Positions 1-8,188 of a stretch of DNA of 64,000 nt are shown here, in pieces. Made by a program: the position numbers and the translations under genes. This stretch comes from Candidatus Aminicenantota bacterium (lineage in GTDB: Bacteria; Acidobacteriota; Aminicenantia; UBA2199). Under the pieces are notes generated by a model. That model was not told the DNA's origin. It ran no database searches and saw only the letters and a list, made by a program, of their open reading frames with translations. The first letter of the stretch is position 1; each line of letters begins with the position of its first letter. The DNA lies in assembly GCA_026393835.1 (NCBI GenBank), contig JAPKZK010000151.1, forward strand, positions 1 through 64,000, given 5' to 3'.

Positions 1-121
1 ACAAAAAATTTTGGAAAGCCTAAACATAAACATCAAGGTAGAGAAAAACTCATTTTAGGGTAAGGACAGGAGGGACGGAAATGATTTCATAGAGATCATT
101 TCCAGGTGCGTCCGCAAATAA

Positions 122-340
122 CTAGGAAACTCGGGCTAGAACTTTATATACTATTTCTTCAATTGACTTAAATGTGTCATGCCCATCCACCACAATGTTT
201 GCATCGTTTCCAGTAGTCGAACATACAAGCAGCATGCTAAAAAATGCCTCAATTTCGGATTTCTTCCTTGGAATGTCATTAAGGAAATTGTCGAAGTACC
301 TTTTTGTCATTCCTAACGTTTGTTTCTTGCCATCATTCAT
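122..340 (-). CDS. small hypothetical protein (72 aa)
   Basis: Unrecognised 72-residue protein. It starts with ATG ten bases after a good Shine-Dalgarno (GGAGG), and the upstream minus-strand reading frame stops within that same signal, so the two look like a coupled two-gene unit. It has no membrane segment and a mixed charged/hydrophobic composition. The start context is the main support for it being real. Confidence 0.45.
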   Translation of the reverse strand: MNDGKKQTLGMTKRYFDNFLNDIPRKKSEIEAFFSMLLVCSTTGNDANIVVDGHDTFKSIEEIVYKVLARVS

Positions 341-343
341 AAG

Positions 344-502
344 TCATCCCTCCTTGTTTCGCTCAAGTTTCCTCTGTTTTTTTATGTCTCCAATCATACT
401 AAGTGACTGCGAAAATGGAAGGCCTCCGCCCTTCGCACCCTTTGGGCCTAACCTTACCCCTTTTCGCGTTGCCAACACAGTTGATTTACCTTTAAACATT
501 GC
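344..502 (-). CDS. small basic hypothetical protein (about 52 aa)
   Basis: Unrecognised, Lys/Gly-rich short protein upstream of the 72-aa gene. Its stop overlaps the ribosome binding site of that gene, which suggests an operon. The start is uncertain: ATG at 502 is preferred, with a possible TTG at 556. It could be the tail of a decayed gene. Confidence is low because no family is recognised. Confidence 0.3.
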   Translation of the reverse strand, partial: AMFKGKSTVLATRKGVRLGPKGAKGGGLPFSQSLSMIGDIKKQRKLERNKEG

Positions 503-556
503 CGGTATTTCCCAGTAATGTAGAGTAAGCTTACCACACAAATAGAAAAAATTCAA

Positions 557-920
557 GAGGGGGGAAATTCCGCCTATCCCGTTTTATTTCCAATGGTCAT
601 GGGTTTTCGATTCCGTAGGGGCAGGCCCCCGTGTCTGCCCGATTTTGGGAGACGAAAAGGGATAATTGTTAATTGTCAATTGTTAATGGTTAACTGTTAA
701 TGACTATTGATCAATGGCCAATGACTGGAGATATCGGGTAATTGGTAGAGACAGGCAGGAAAAGTCCGAACCAGAATACACGGGATGAAAGGATGGACAG
801 GATAATAGTTTAACGGCCTCCGGCATCACGGTCATCCTAATCATCCCTCACATCCCGGTTCTGACAATTATCCTTCCGATTTTTCCATTTTCAAATAGGG
901 GGGGAAATTCCGCTTGTCCC
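557..920. repeat. intergenic repeat block with a REP palindrome
   Basis: No gene seen. The stretch holds a REP-like palindrome (615-641, GTAGGGGC ... TCTGCCCG), then a run of AATTGTTAAT/GGTTAACTG units (660-725), then a segment beginning CGGTCATCC (about 829-895). All three parts recur in the gap at 3.5-3.9 kb and partly at 5.38-5.43 kb. A short motif GGGGGGAAATTCCGC occurs at both ends (about 561 and 901). Confidence 0.7.
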
Positions 921-1304
921 TCAAATCACTGGCTCTATTTCATTTTCTTCGAAAGATTGGACCATGGAATCAAGCTTTTCCATCAGCCCCGGGATATGCA
1001 ATGTAACCACTGTCCATATCCGTTCTTGTTTTATTTCCCCATATTCATGGGCAATCACATTCCTTTGAGCGATAATTTTATTCCAGGGTATACCTGGATT
1101 GTCTTGCTGGAAATCGAGGGATACTTTTTTAGCAGCCTCCCCGATAATTTCTAGTGAACGTTCAACTGCCAGTTGAAGTTTGCGGTCTTTTAGATACTCA
1201 CCAACGGAAATACCGGTAGTAAATTGGACAATGTTCTGCGTGGCGTCGAGCATATCCCAAAGATATCCGGCATCTCTATCTTTTTGCCTATCTTCAGGTT
1301 GCAT
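921..1304 (-). CDS. hepT: HepT-like ribonuclease toxin (DUF86)
   Basis: A 127-residue HEPN-superfamily protein of the DUF86/HepT family. The family hallmark RX4-6HXY is present as RNVIAHEY around residue 82. HepT toxins cleave RNA and are silenced by their MntA nucleotidyltransferase partner, which AMPylates a tyrosine near this motif (family knowledge). It overlaps the mntA-like gene by 11 nt, the usual arrangement, so the pair is a type VII toxin-antitoxin module. Length and motif are intact. Confidence 0.85.
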   Translation of the reverse strand: MQPEDRQKDRDAGYLWDMLDATQNIVQFTTGISVGEYLKDRKLQLAVERSLEIIGEAAKKVSLDFQQDNPGIPWNKIIAQRNVIAHEYGEIKQERIWTVVTLHIPGLMEKLDSMVQSFEENEIEPVI

Positions 1305-1602
1305 ATATCACCTTCCGGGTACGAAGGATTTCACGACGTCGAAAGGGATTCCGAATTCCCTCCTTCTCAACGATATCAACCTCACGACCGAAAATTTTTT
1401 TCAATTCATCTTTCATATCTAATATTTCGAACAATCCCCATTGGGCGTTTTCCAGGAAACTCAAGAGCACATCTACATCACTACGAGAACTGAAATCCTC
1501 CCGTAAAGCTGATCCAAAAATAGAGAATTCCCTGATCTTCCAACGCCGGCAAAAATTGTCAACCATCGACATAGGAATTTGTAATTGTTCTTTGTTCTTC
1601 AC
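1294..1602 (-). CDS. mntA: MntA-like nucleotidyltransferase antitoxin
   Basis: A 102-residue minimal nucleotidyltransferase. The active-site pattern GSX10DXD is visible as FGSALRED ... SDVDVLL near residues 30-47. In this family the protein AMPylates HepT and so neutralises it. The start is GTG at 1602, chosen because a GGAG lies about ten bases upstream. It is the first gene of a two-gene operon with the DUF86 toxin and has its own strong promoter at 1621-1649. Confidence 0.85.
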   Translation of the reverse strand: MKNKEQLQIPMSMVDNFCRRWKIREFSIFGSALREDFSSRSDVDVLLSFLENAQWGLFEILDMKDELKKIFGREVDIVEKEGIRNPFRRREILRTRKVIYAT

Positions 1603-1620
1603 TTTGAAACTCCATCGCTA

Positions 1621-1649
1621 TATATATACCAGTACCAGGAAAATGTCAA
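1621..1649 (-). promoter_or_regulatory. sigma-70 promoter of mntA-hepT
   Basis: On the minus strand TTGACA (1649-1644) is followed after 17 bases by TATATA (1626-1621). The predicted transcription start near 1614 lies 12 bases before the GTG start of mntA and leaves room for its ribosome binding site. Confidence 0.65.
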
Positions 1650-1907
1650 GCCAAATTATTTCCACCTTCCCACCCCATATAAAGTTTCTCTCCATCGAAC
1701 TTTTACTGTAATGCATATTGTTGTTATCAAAGGCAAGGTCACGGGATTCTAATTTCAGTCGTCGACAAACTGACGACAACTCAAGACCGTCTTCCATTTT
1801 GGAATACTTTTTACCCACCGGGCAGCGCATCATCAGTGAAGTTCATATACCACCGGGGATAGCGTAGGGGCAGACCTGCGTGTCTGCCCGACATCTTTAA
1901 TACACAC
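1650..1907. other. intergenic region with one REP palindrome
   Basis: No convincing gene. A minus-strand frame at 1618-1833 has no recognisable content or start signal. A REP-like palindrome, GTAGGGGCAGACC ... GTCTGCCCG, lies at 1864-1890, just before the AbiE promoter. Confidence 0.5.
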
Positions 1908-1936
1908 TTGAATTTTTCAATAAATTCCGGTAAAAT
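1908..1936 (+). promoter_or_regulatory. sigma-70 promoter of the AbiE module
   Basis: TTGAAT (1908-1913), a 17-base spacer, then TAAAAT (1931-1936). The predicted start is about 1943, one base before the ATG at 1944, so the AbiEi mRNA is probably leaderless. The in-frame TTG at 1908 that could be taken as a start codon is part of the -35 box. Confidence 0.65.
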
Positions 1937-1943
1937 AACCGGT

Positions 1944-2594
1944 ATGTCGAATCTGAATAGACATCCTGGTCAAAATTCGCAATATTTGCTGTGGCAATTA
2001 CCCAAATTTCCCTTTGATTATCAGTACCTTATGGACCTTTTAAAAAGCTACAGTTCCCCCAGGGACAAAATCAGCCGAATGATAAAGAAAAAAGAAATCA
2101 TCCAGGTTAAAAAAGGACTCTATGTACTATCACCGGATTTTGGAACACGAATCAATCTTCGCTCCCTGGCCAACTTGATTTACGGCCCCTCTTATATATC
2201 CCTGGAATATGCACTCTCTTACTGGGGCTTGATCCCTGAAAAAGTCGAAGAAATCACCAGCATGACCAATAAACGTAATAAGATTTTCAAAACACCAGTG
2301 GGGACCTTTTCCTATAAATACCTGGAGAATTCGAAATATTCCGTCGGCATCGAGCGAATTCCCGATGAAACCGGCGCTTTTTTAATCGCCTCTAAAGAAA
2401 AAGCCATCTGTGACCGGTTGGCCATGATAAAAGATGTCAACAGCAAAGAAATGGCTGTATGTTTGCGAGAGGAATTACGATTGGATATGGATGAGCTGCC
2501 CGGACTGGATATCGCTTTGATCCGGGAAATTGCACGGGTTTATAAAAAGAAATCCGTCAACGCCTTTTATAAATGGATATTAAAAAATCAGTGA
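1944..2594 (+). CDS. AbiEi-like type IV antitoxin
   Basis: A 216-residue protein of the AbiEi antitoxin/transcriptional-regulator type. The N-terminal part (residues ~15-75) looks like a winged helix (DKISRMIKKKEIIQVKKGLY), followed by an AbiEi C-terminal domain containing YISLEYALSYWGLIPE. Such proteins repress their own operon and counteract the AbiEii nucleotidyltransferase. It ends 7 nt before the toxin gene. ATG 1944 was chosen from the promoter position; no Shine-Dalgarno is visible. Confidence 0.85.
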   Translation: MSNLNRHPGQNSQYLLWQLPKFPFDYQYLMDLLKSYSSPRDKISRMIKKKEIIQVKKGLYVLSPDFGTRINLRSLANLIYGPSYISLEYALSYWGLIPEKVEEITSMTNKRNKIFKTPVGTFSYKYLENSKYSVGIERIPDETGAFLIASKEKAICDRLAMIKDVNSKEMAVCLREELRLDMDELPGLDIALIREIARVYKKKSVNAFYKWILKNQ

Positions 2595-2601
2595 GGAAAC
2601 G

Positions 2602-3468
2602 ATGAATCGGGCTATAGCAAACCTTCTTGAGAACTATGATTTAAAAACACAGGATGACTATGAAATCGCCATCAAAGAAATTATCCATCAACTGGCTCTC
2701 CTGGGATTATGGCGGTCCAGGTTTTATGAGCACGCATCATTTTATGGAGGCACCGCCCTGCGAATATTTTACGGGTTAAAACGGTTTTCAGAAGACCTGG
2801 ATTTTTCCCTGTTAAAGAAGAATGATGATTTTGATATTATCCCTCATTTGAAAGCGGTGGAAACAGAAATAGAATCCTATGGTTTTAAGTTTTCGGTGGA
2901 AAAAAGAGACAAAGTGTTTGATTCTCAAATCGAATCCGCATTTATAAAAGGAAATACCAGGATCAATCTTTTATGTATCAATGCACAGGATAATATAGTA
3001 AAAGGTTTTGACAGTGATAGGAAAATAAAAATTAAATTGGAGATTGATACCGATCCCCCAGGCGGCTCGGAGCATGAAGTCAAAACGCTTCTATACCCTA
3101 TCCCTTTTTCAATCAAGGTGTTTACCAGGCCGAATCTCTTCGCGGGCAAAATGCACGCAGTCCTTTGCCGTCAATGGAAAAGCAGGGTAAAAGGAAGGGA
3201 TTTTTATGATTTAGTATGGTACATCGGGCAAAAAATTCCCTGCCGGATTGAATATTTAAAAGAGAGAATGATTCAAACCGGGCATTGGAAAAGAGAAGAT
3301 AACCTGGATAAAAGCATTTTATTACATCTTTTGCAAGAAAAATTAAAAGCCGTCGATATTGAACAGATCAAAAAAGATGTACAACCTTTTTTGAAAGATA
3401 AGCAAGAATTGGATCTGTGGAGCCGGGACTTCTTCCTCGATATTATAGAATCCATTGAGATTATTTAG
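2602..3468 (+). CDS. AbiEii/AbiGii-type nucleotidyltransferase toxin
   Basis: A 288-residue nucleotidyltransferase of the AbiEii family. Motif I is visible as YGGTALRIFYGL, followed by FSEDLDFSLL with the acidic pair (residues ~48-70). A conserved basic segment, GRDFYDLVWY, lies near residue 200. AbiEii toxins transfer nucleotides (to tRNA 3' ends in characterised members) and cause growth arrest on phage infection. GAGGAAACG precedes ATG 2602. It is the second gene of the AbiE pair, full length and with intact motifs. Confidence 0.87.
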   Translation: MNRAIANLLENYDLKTQDDYEIAIKEIIHQLALLGLWRSRFYEHASFYGGTALRIFYGLKRFSEDLDFSLLKKNDDFDIIPHLKAVETEIESYGFKFSVEKRDKVFDSQIESAFIKGNTRINLLCINAQDNIVKGFDSDRKIKIKLEIDTDPPGGSEHEVKTLLYPIPFSIKVFTRPNLFAGKMHAVLCRQWKSRVKGRDFYDLVWYIGQKIPCRIEYLKERMIQTGHWKREDNLDKSILLHLLQEKLKAVDIEQIKKDVQPFLKDKQELDLWSRDFFLDIIESIEII

Positions 3469-3933
3469 GGAAAACTTTAGACGCCGGACCAGTTTTTTCC
3501 GCTATCCCTGGAGATATAGGGTGATTTGTAAAGTGGTGAGTGGTGTGTCTGCCCGATTTTGGAAATGAATAGGGATAATTGTTAATGGTCAATTGTTAAT
3601 GGTTAACTGTTAATGACTATTGATCAATGATCAACGGTCATCCAAATCATCCCACACATCCCGGTTCAGACAATTATCTTTTCCGACCTCCCTCTTTTCA
3701 AATAGAATCCGAATCGAACTGGCAGGAAAAAAGAGGGGACAGGCCGGTAAAATACAGCGTAGGGGCAGCCCCGTGTGTCTGCCCGATTCCCGGTGAATGA
3801 AACGGAATAGAGATAATTGTTAATTGTCAATTGTTAATGGTTAACTGTTAATGAAAGATAAATCCTGCCCGCTAAATGGAAACACACGGAAAACAGGGAA
3901 AGGGAAATAAAAATTGGAAAATGCAGGAAATAC
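3469..3933. repeat. intergenic repeat block, second copy
   Basis: No gene seen. It contains a half REP (about 3541-3555), an AATTGTTAATGGTTAACTG run (3575-3625), a CGGTCATCC ... ATCCCGGTT segment (3640-3725), a full REP palindrome (3759-3785) and another AATTGTTAATGGTTAACTG run (3816-3853). The elements match those at 600-895, in part in a different order, so the blocks are paralogous. Confidence 0.7.
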
Positions 3934-3983
3934 CCTTGTATTTTCTGCAAACTTTGCATATAATTGCCTTGTATTTTCTGCAA
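3934..3983 (+). promoter_or_regulatory. two 17-bp direct repeats before an ATPase gene
   Basis: The 17-mer CCTTGTATTTTCTGCAA occurs perfectly at 3934-3950 and 3967-3983, starts 33 bp apart (about three helical turns). The second copy touches the ribosome binding site of the ATPase gene at 3992. The arrangement looks like an operator with two sites. Confidence 0.6.
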
Positions 3984-3991
3984 GGAGACCC

Positions 3992-5329
3992 ATGAAACGT
4001 GATATCGACAATGTATTATTAACATGGAAAAACGACCCCCAACGCCGCCCCCTCCTGGTTCGGGGCGCCAGGCAAGTCGGTAAGTCGTATTCCATTACCC
4101 AATTCGGTCAAAAGGAATTTTCCAGCCTTACTATTATCAATTTTGAACAAAGCCCTGAATTCAAAGCCTGCTTCGATACCCTGAACCCTAAAGAAATTAT
4201 AAGCACTATTTCACTTCTCTCAAAAATCGATATTACCCCTGGAAAAACCCTGCTGTTCCTGGATGAAATACAAGAATGCCCAAAAGCCATTACCGCCCTG
4301 CGCTATTTCTATGAACAAATGCCGGAACTCCATGTCATTGCCGCCGGTTCCCTTTTGGAGTTTACCCTGGCGCAAGAAAATTTTAAGATGCCGGTCGGTA
4401 GAATCCAATATCTCTATATGAAACCCCTTTCATTCTGCGAATTCCTGGATGCTGTCGGCGAACATAAAGCCAGGGAGTTAATCGAAAATATCGCCTGGGA
4501 AAATTTGCCCAACGAAACCATTCATCAATACCTGGTTACACTGGTGAAAAAGTACGCCATCGTTGGGGGCATGCCCTCCGCGGCGGCGGAATATATTTCC
4601 AGCGGTAACCTGGGCCGGTGCCATCAAATTCAATCCATTATCATCCAAACTTACCGCGATGATTTTGGGAAATATGCCGGCAAAACCAAATATAACTATC
4701 TTCAGAAAATATTTTACGCCGCCCCGAAAATGGTGGGAAATAAATTTAAATACTCTCAGGTGGACGATAGTATTCAATCACGAGACCTTAAGGAGGCCCT
4801 TGAACTCCTGGAAAGAGCAGGGGTGGTTTATCGCGTCAAACAAACCGGCGGCGAAGGCCTGCCGTTGGAAGCCAATGCCAATGAACGGCATTTTAAAGTC
4901 GTGTTCCTTGATACCGGCCTGATGCAAAACATATGCGGTTTAACAAGCGAAACCCTTATGACCGGAGATTTCATCCAGGTAAACTCCGGGGCGGTGGCCG
5001 AACAGTTTACAGCACAAGAACTAATGGCGTACCAGGATGTCTACCGGGACGCATCTTTATATTATTGGGCAAGGGAAGAACGCAGCAGTAATGCCGAAGT
5101 AGACTACCTGGCCCCATATTCCGGGTATGCTTTCCCTATTGAAGTCAAAGCCGGGAAAACAGGAACTTTACGCAGTATGCATCTTTTCCTGGGAAAATAC
5201 CCGGCGCCGGTTGGCATAAGGGTTTCCCAGCAACCGTTTAGTAAAAATCCGCCGGTTATTTCAGTACCTTTTTATGGCATCACAGTAATTCCACATCTGC
5301 TCAGGGATTATCTCGCGAAAAAGGAGTAA
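3992..5329 (+). CDS. AAA ATPase with DUF4143-type C-terminal domain
   Basis: A 445-residue ATPase of the AAA_14/DUF4143 group. A Walker A, RGARQVGKS, is near residue 22; Walker B is LLFLDEIQE near residue 85; AAGSLLEF follows. The C-terminal half carries the DUF4143 nuclease-fold region, with EVDYL and IEVKAG (residues ~365-390) resembling a PD-(D/E)XK core. The cellular role of this family is not established. ATG 3992 was chosen because AAGGAG lies just upstream; the frame is open further upstream through the repeats. Repeat-rich gaps flank it on both sides. Confidence 0.85.
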   Translation: MKRDIDNVLLTWKNDPQRRPLLVRGARQVGKSYSITQFGQKEFSSLTIINFEQSPEFKACFDTLNPKEIISTISLLSKIDITPGKTLLFLDEIQECPKAITALRYFYEQMPELHVIAAGSLLEFTLAQENFKMPVGRIQYLYMKPLSFCEFLDAVGEHKARELIENIAWENLPNETIHQYLVTLVKKYAIVGGMPSAAAEYISSGNLGRCHQIQSIIIQTYRDDFGKYAGKTKYNYLQKIFYAAPKMVGNKFKYSQVDDSIQSRDLKEALELLERAGVVYRVKQTGGEGLPLEANANERHFKVVFLDTGLMQNICGLTSETLMTGDFIQVNSGAVAEQFTAQELMAYQDVYRDASLYYWAREERSSNAEVDYLAPYSGYAFPIEVKAGKTGTLRSMHLFLGKYPAPVGIRVSQQPFSKNPPVISVPFYGITVIPHLLRDYLAKKE

Positions 5330-5544
5330 AGAGGGTATTCCCCTCCGTAAACTTTTCAGTGTCTCCGGGGAACCTCTGCCCGATTTTGGGAGAAGAAAAG
5401 GGATAATTGTTAATGAAAGATAAACCCTGCCCGCGAACTGTACCCCCAAAACCTCTATTTATCTTTTTGATGGGAGGAAAAAGGGAACAGCCAGGAAATA
5501 GCCCCAACCTGGTTATTTCGATTTTCGCATGATGGGACTATTCG
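5330..5544. other. intergenic repeat fragment
   Basis: No gene. It carries a shortened version of the repeat block seen at 0.6 and 3.6 kb (TCTGCCCGATTTTGGGAG at about 5383, then GGATAATTGTTAATG), followed by AAAGATAAACCCTGCCCGC, which also occurs in variant form at about 3853. Confidence 0.5.
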
Positions 5545-6087
5545 CTATTTTTTGGTTAATATCCTCAATGCTTTTTTATAACTCTCTTCATCGAAAATAG
5601 AATGGGTATGTACAAATTGTCCCGGGTAGTGTTGGTCAAATTTCCAGTAGCTGTCATCGTCCAGTATGACAAACCGATGAATATCCGGGTTTTTTTTCAA
5701 ATAATCGGTGACTTCTTCACACCGGTTTCTCCCCGGCAATTGCTCGATGACCCCGGTAACGAATCGATCCAGGTCATGTAGTCTAAAATAATCTTTCAGT
5801 CGCGATAACGGCGAAAAGACTCGCCAATCGGAACTGATTACTATTTCAGCGGGAACATCGACGCAAAGTTTTCTTAAACGTTCGACAGCCTCTTTGTCCC
5901 AGTCGTAATTGATGGCGCCAAGATCATACTTATCCATTTGGAGATATTCATCATTATTATATTTTGCGGCTAAATCAATTCTCAGTTGATCCAGATCATG
6001 ACTAAATCGATCTTGTTTGCCATGGGGCTGCAGCACTCCATCGATATCTAAAAAAATAATTTGCCTGTTTTTTTTCTTCATATTCAT
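5545..6087 (-). CDS. HAD-superfamily hydrolase (RNA-repair HAD type)
   Basis: A 180-residue HAD-like protein. Motif I is IFLDIDGVLQP (residues ~10-20), a motif II candidate is VISSDWR near residue 86, and motif IV is FVILDDD near residue 142. The short, cap-poor architecture matches the HAD domain found in Swiss-Army-knife RNA-repair proteins and stand-alone relatives. The substrate is unknown; a phosphatase or polynucleotide-end function is an inference. It stands alone, convergent with the ATPase gene. Confidence 0.75.
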   Translation of the reverse strand: MNMKKKNRQIIFLDIDGVLQPHGKQDRFSHDLDQLRIDLAAKYNNDEYLQMDKYDLGAINYDWDKEAVERLRKLCVDVPAEIVISSDWRVFSPLSRLKDYFRLHDLDRFVTGVIEQLPGRNRCEEVTDYLKKNPDIHRFVILDDDSYWKFDQHYPGQFVHTHSIFDEESYKKALRILTKK

Positions 6088-6243
6088 ATGTTACTACAAC
6101 AGAAAAAAAATTTCAAGAGCCCGACGTTCCGGCGCGCCGACGTGCCCTAATCTTGAAAATAGGAAAAAGGGGACATACAGAAAACCATTAAAATATGGTA
6201 TACTTCTATTTGTCCATCTTTGACATTAATACCAGGAGCTATC

Positions 6244-7590
6244 ATGCAAATTATAAATCTTATCGATTGGATATTGTCGATTTTGACAACTCTTTTTTGT
6301 GCCCTGTTCCTGTTCTCTTCTATCCGGGAAAAAGAACGCAGGGCAACCTTTCTCGCTTTCACCTGCCTGGCAGGAAATGCGGGACTGTGGGGTTTCTTTA
6401 TTCTTTTCAAGCAGGTAAAATGGGTTTCCTTTTTCAACCTGGCGGTACTTATCGCCGTCGCCCTGTTTGTATTGGTAGCAGTGATAAAATACTTTCCACC
6501 CATGAAGGAAAGAGACCTCTCCGGCATTCAAAAGTATGATGAACGGGACATCATGTTTGCCCGGAACAGCCTTCAATACCACCCCCAGTTGGCGGAAAAA
6601 TATTACGCCGCCCACCCGGAAAAGCGGCCAATAGATGAAAAAATCCAGGGCAAACCCGAACTGGGTGAACCGGGTCATCGTTTCTATGACGCTTATTTTT
6701 CCCCTTTATTCGAAGCCGCTTTTACGTACCTCGAGCGAACGCGGGATGATTCCAGGGGGGCGGTTTCGCCGGGGAAAAAAGAAATCGATATAAGGAAAAT
6801 GAGCGACGTCATCAGGGCGGTGGGCTGTTCTTACGGCGCCGTCGATGTGGGCATTACCCCCTTAAAGCCCTTTCATACTTACAGTCATTACGGCAGGCGC
6901 CCGGAGAATTGGGGAGAGGAGATGGATATCCGCCATAAATTTGCCATAGTAATCGTAGTGGCCATGGAAGTTGGGATGATGAAATACGCGCCCGCACTGC
7001 CGGTTATCCTGGAAACCTCCAGGCAGTACGTGGAGTCCGCAAAAATCGCCCATATTATTACAGACTACATCCGTGGTTTCGGGTACGACGCCCGCGCCCA
7101 TACCGACGGTAACTACCAGGTCTTGTGTGTACCCCTGGCAGTGAGCGCCGGGTTGGGGGCGCTGGGCCGCATGGGGATTTTTATGCACCCCGTGCACGGT
7201 TCCTGTGTAAGGCTTTCCGTTGTCACCACCGAATTGGAATTACTCCCCACCCCGGCTAACAAACATACCGCCTCAATCGCGGCCTTTTGCGCAGGATGCA
7301 AAAAATGTGCGGACAACTGCCCCAGCCAATCCATTGCGAACGGGGAAGAACCGGTCAGCCGCGGATTCCGCCATTGGTCTATCCACCAGGAAAAATGTTT
7401 TTCTTACTGGAAGACTATCGGCACAGACTGTGGGTTTTGTATCCGGGTGTGTCCTTATACCAAACCCGATACCCTGGTCCATCGGCTGGTACGTTTTTAT
7501 ATCTCCAGGAACCCCTTCAACCAGCGGCTGGCGCTTTTTTTGGATGATCTATTTTATGGGAGGCGATTTCCCACCCCCAAAAACTTCTAA
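6244..7590 (+). CDS. membrane-anchored ferredoxin-type protein, reductive-dehalogenase-like
   Basis: A 448-residue protein with three hydrophobic N-terminal segments within about the first 80 residues, then a soluble domain related to RdhA/epoxyqueuosine-reductase-like corrinoid proteins. Near the C-terminus sit two [4Fe-4S] motifs: CAGCKKCADNCP and, further on, CGFCIRVCP with an upstream Cys. No twin-arginine signal is present, unlike classical respiratory reductive dehalogenases. A redox role at the membrane is likely; the substrate is unknown. ATG 6244 is preceded by AGGAG at a good distance; an upstream TTG at 6220 was not used. Confidence 0.75.
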   Translation: MQIINLIDWILSILTTLFCALFLFSSIREKERRATFLAFTCLAGNAGLWGFFILFKQVKWVSFFNLAVLIAVALFVLVAVIKYFPPMKERDLSGIQKYDERDIMFARNSLQYHPQLAEKYYAAHPEKRPIDEKIQGKPELGEPGHRFYDAYFSPLFEAAFTYLERTRDDSRGAVSPGKKEIDIRKMSDVIRAVGCSYGAVDVGITPLKPFHTYSHYGRRPENWGEEMDIRHKFAIVIVVAMEVGMMKYAPALPVILETSRQYVESAKIAHIITDYIRGFGYDARAHTDGNYQVLCVPLAVSAGLGALGRMGIFMHPVHGSCVRLSVVTTELELLPTPANKHTASIAAFCAGCKKCADNCPSQSIANGEEPVSRGFRHWSIHQEKCFSYWKTIGTDCGFCIRVCPYTKPDTLVHRLVRFYISRNPFNQRLALFLDDLFYGRRFPTPKNF

Positions 7591-8188
7591 TAAATTTTTT
7601 GCCGCCGGAGGCGAAGTTAAAAAAAATCCATAAAAAATGATATCCTACCTTTCCTTGATTTCCAGGATGATTTGCTTAGTTTCACCCGGGAGAATCTGTT
7701 GGTTCTTTTAGATGGGTAACCTGTATAATGTGTGAAGAAAACCTTCGTGGTAATTCGAATAATTCGTGGGCAAAAGGTATTTTGAGTTTATATCGGGTTT
7801 TACGTGTCAATAATTATTAAATCGGGATTGAGGCCAGTATATCTTCCATGGCGATTTTTCAAGTTTTTTTGTATCAAAACCAAACCTGTTATAAAAATAG
7901 CCACAAAGGCACGAAGGCACAAAGAAACACCAAGGAGAGGGGGAAAGGGGCATACAAGAATGCCGCTAAGATAAGCGGCAACTGGACTGTCCCCTTCCCA
8001 GTCCTGCAACATTTGAGGAACAAAATCCAACAAACAATCCGCTGCAACCTTATTTATTGAATGAGTTTATTGTACTCTTCATGCGAATGGGAGATAGAAA
8101 GGGGACACACAATTAATTTCCTCTTCGTGTACCTTGGGGCCTTGTACTGGCGTGCCCTGGTGGCTATTTCATCGCGGCACGAAATCTT
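7591..8188. other. 598-bp intergenic region with dispersed repeats
   Basis: No gene is supported. A TTCGTGGTAATTCG repeat at about 7745-7772 recurs near 37184 and 53251. A copy of the CCACAAAGGCACGAAGGCAC repeat lies at 7901-7937. A degenerate reverse copy appears at about 8120-8170. A TATAAT-like box at 7724-7729 has no reading frame behind it. Confidence 0.6.

Noticed and set aside
1618..1833. Minus-strand frame of 71 codons.
   Set aside because: It overlaps the mntA promoter, has no recognisable domain and no start signal.
7724..7729. TATAAT box as a promoter.
   Set aside because: The best -35 match has a 19-base spacer and nothing readable follows.
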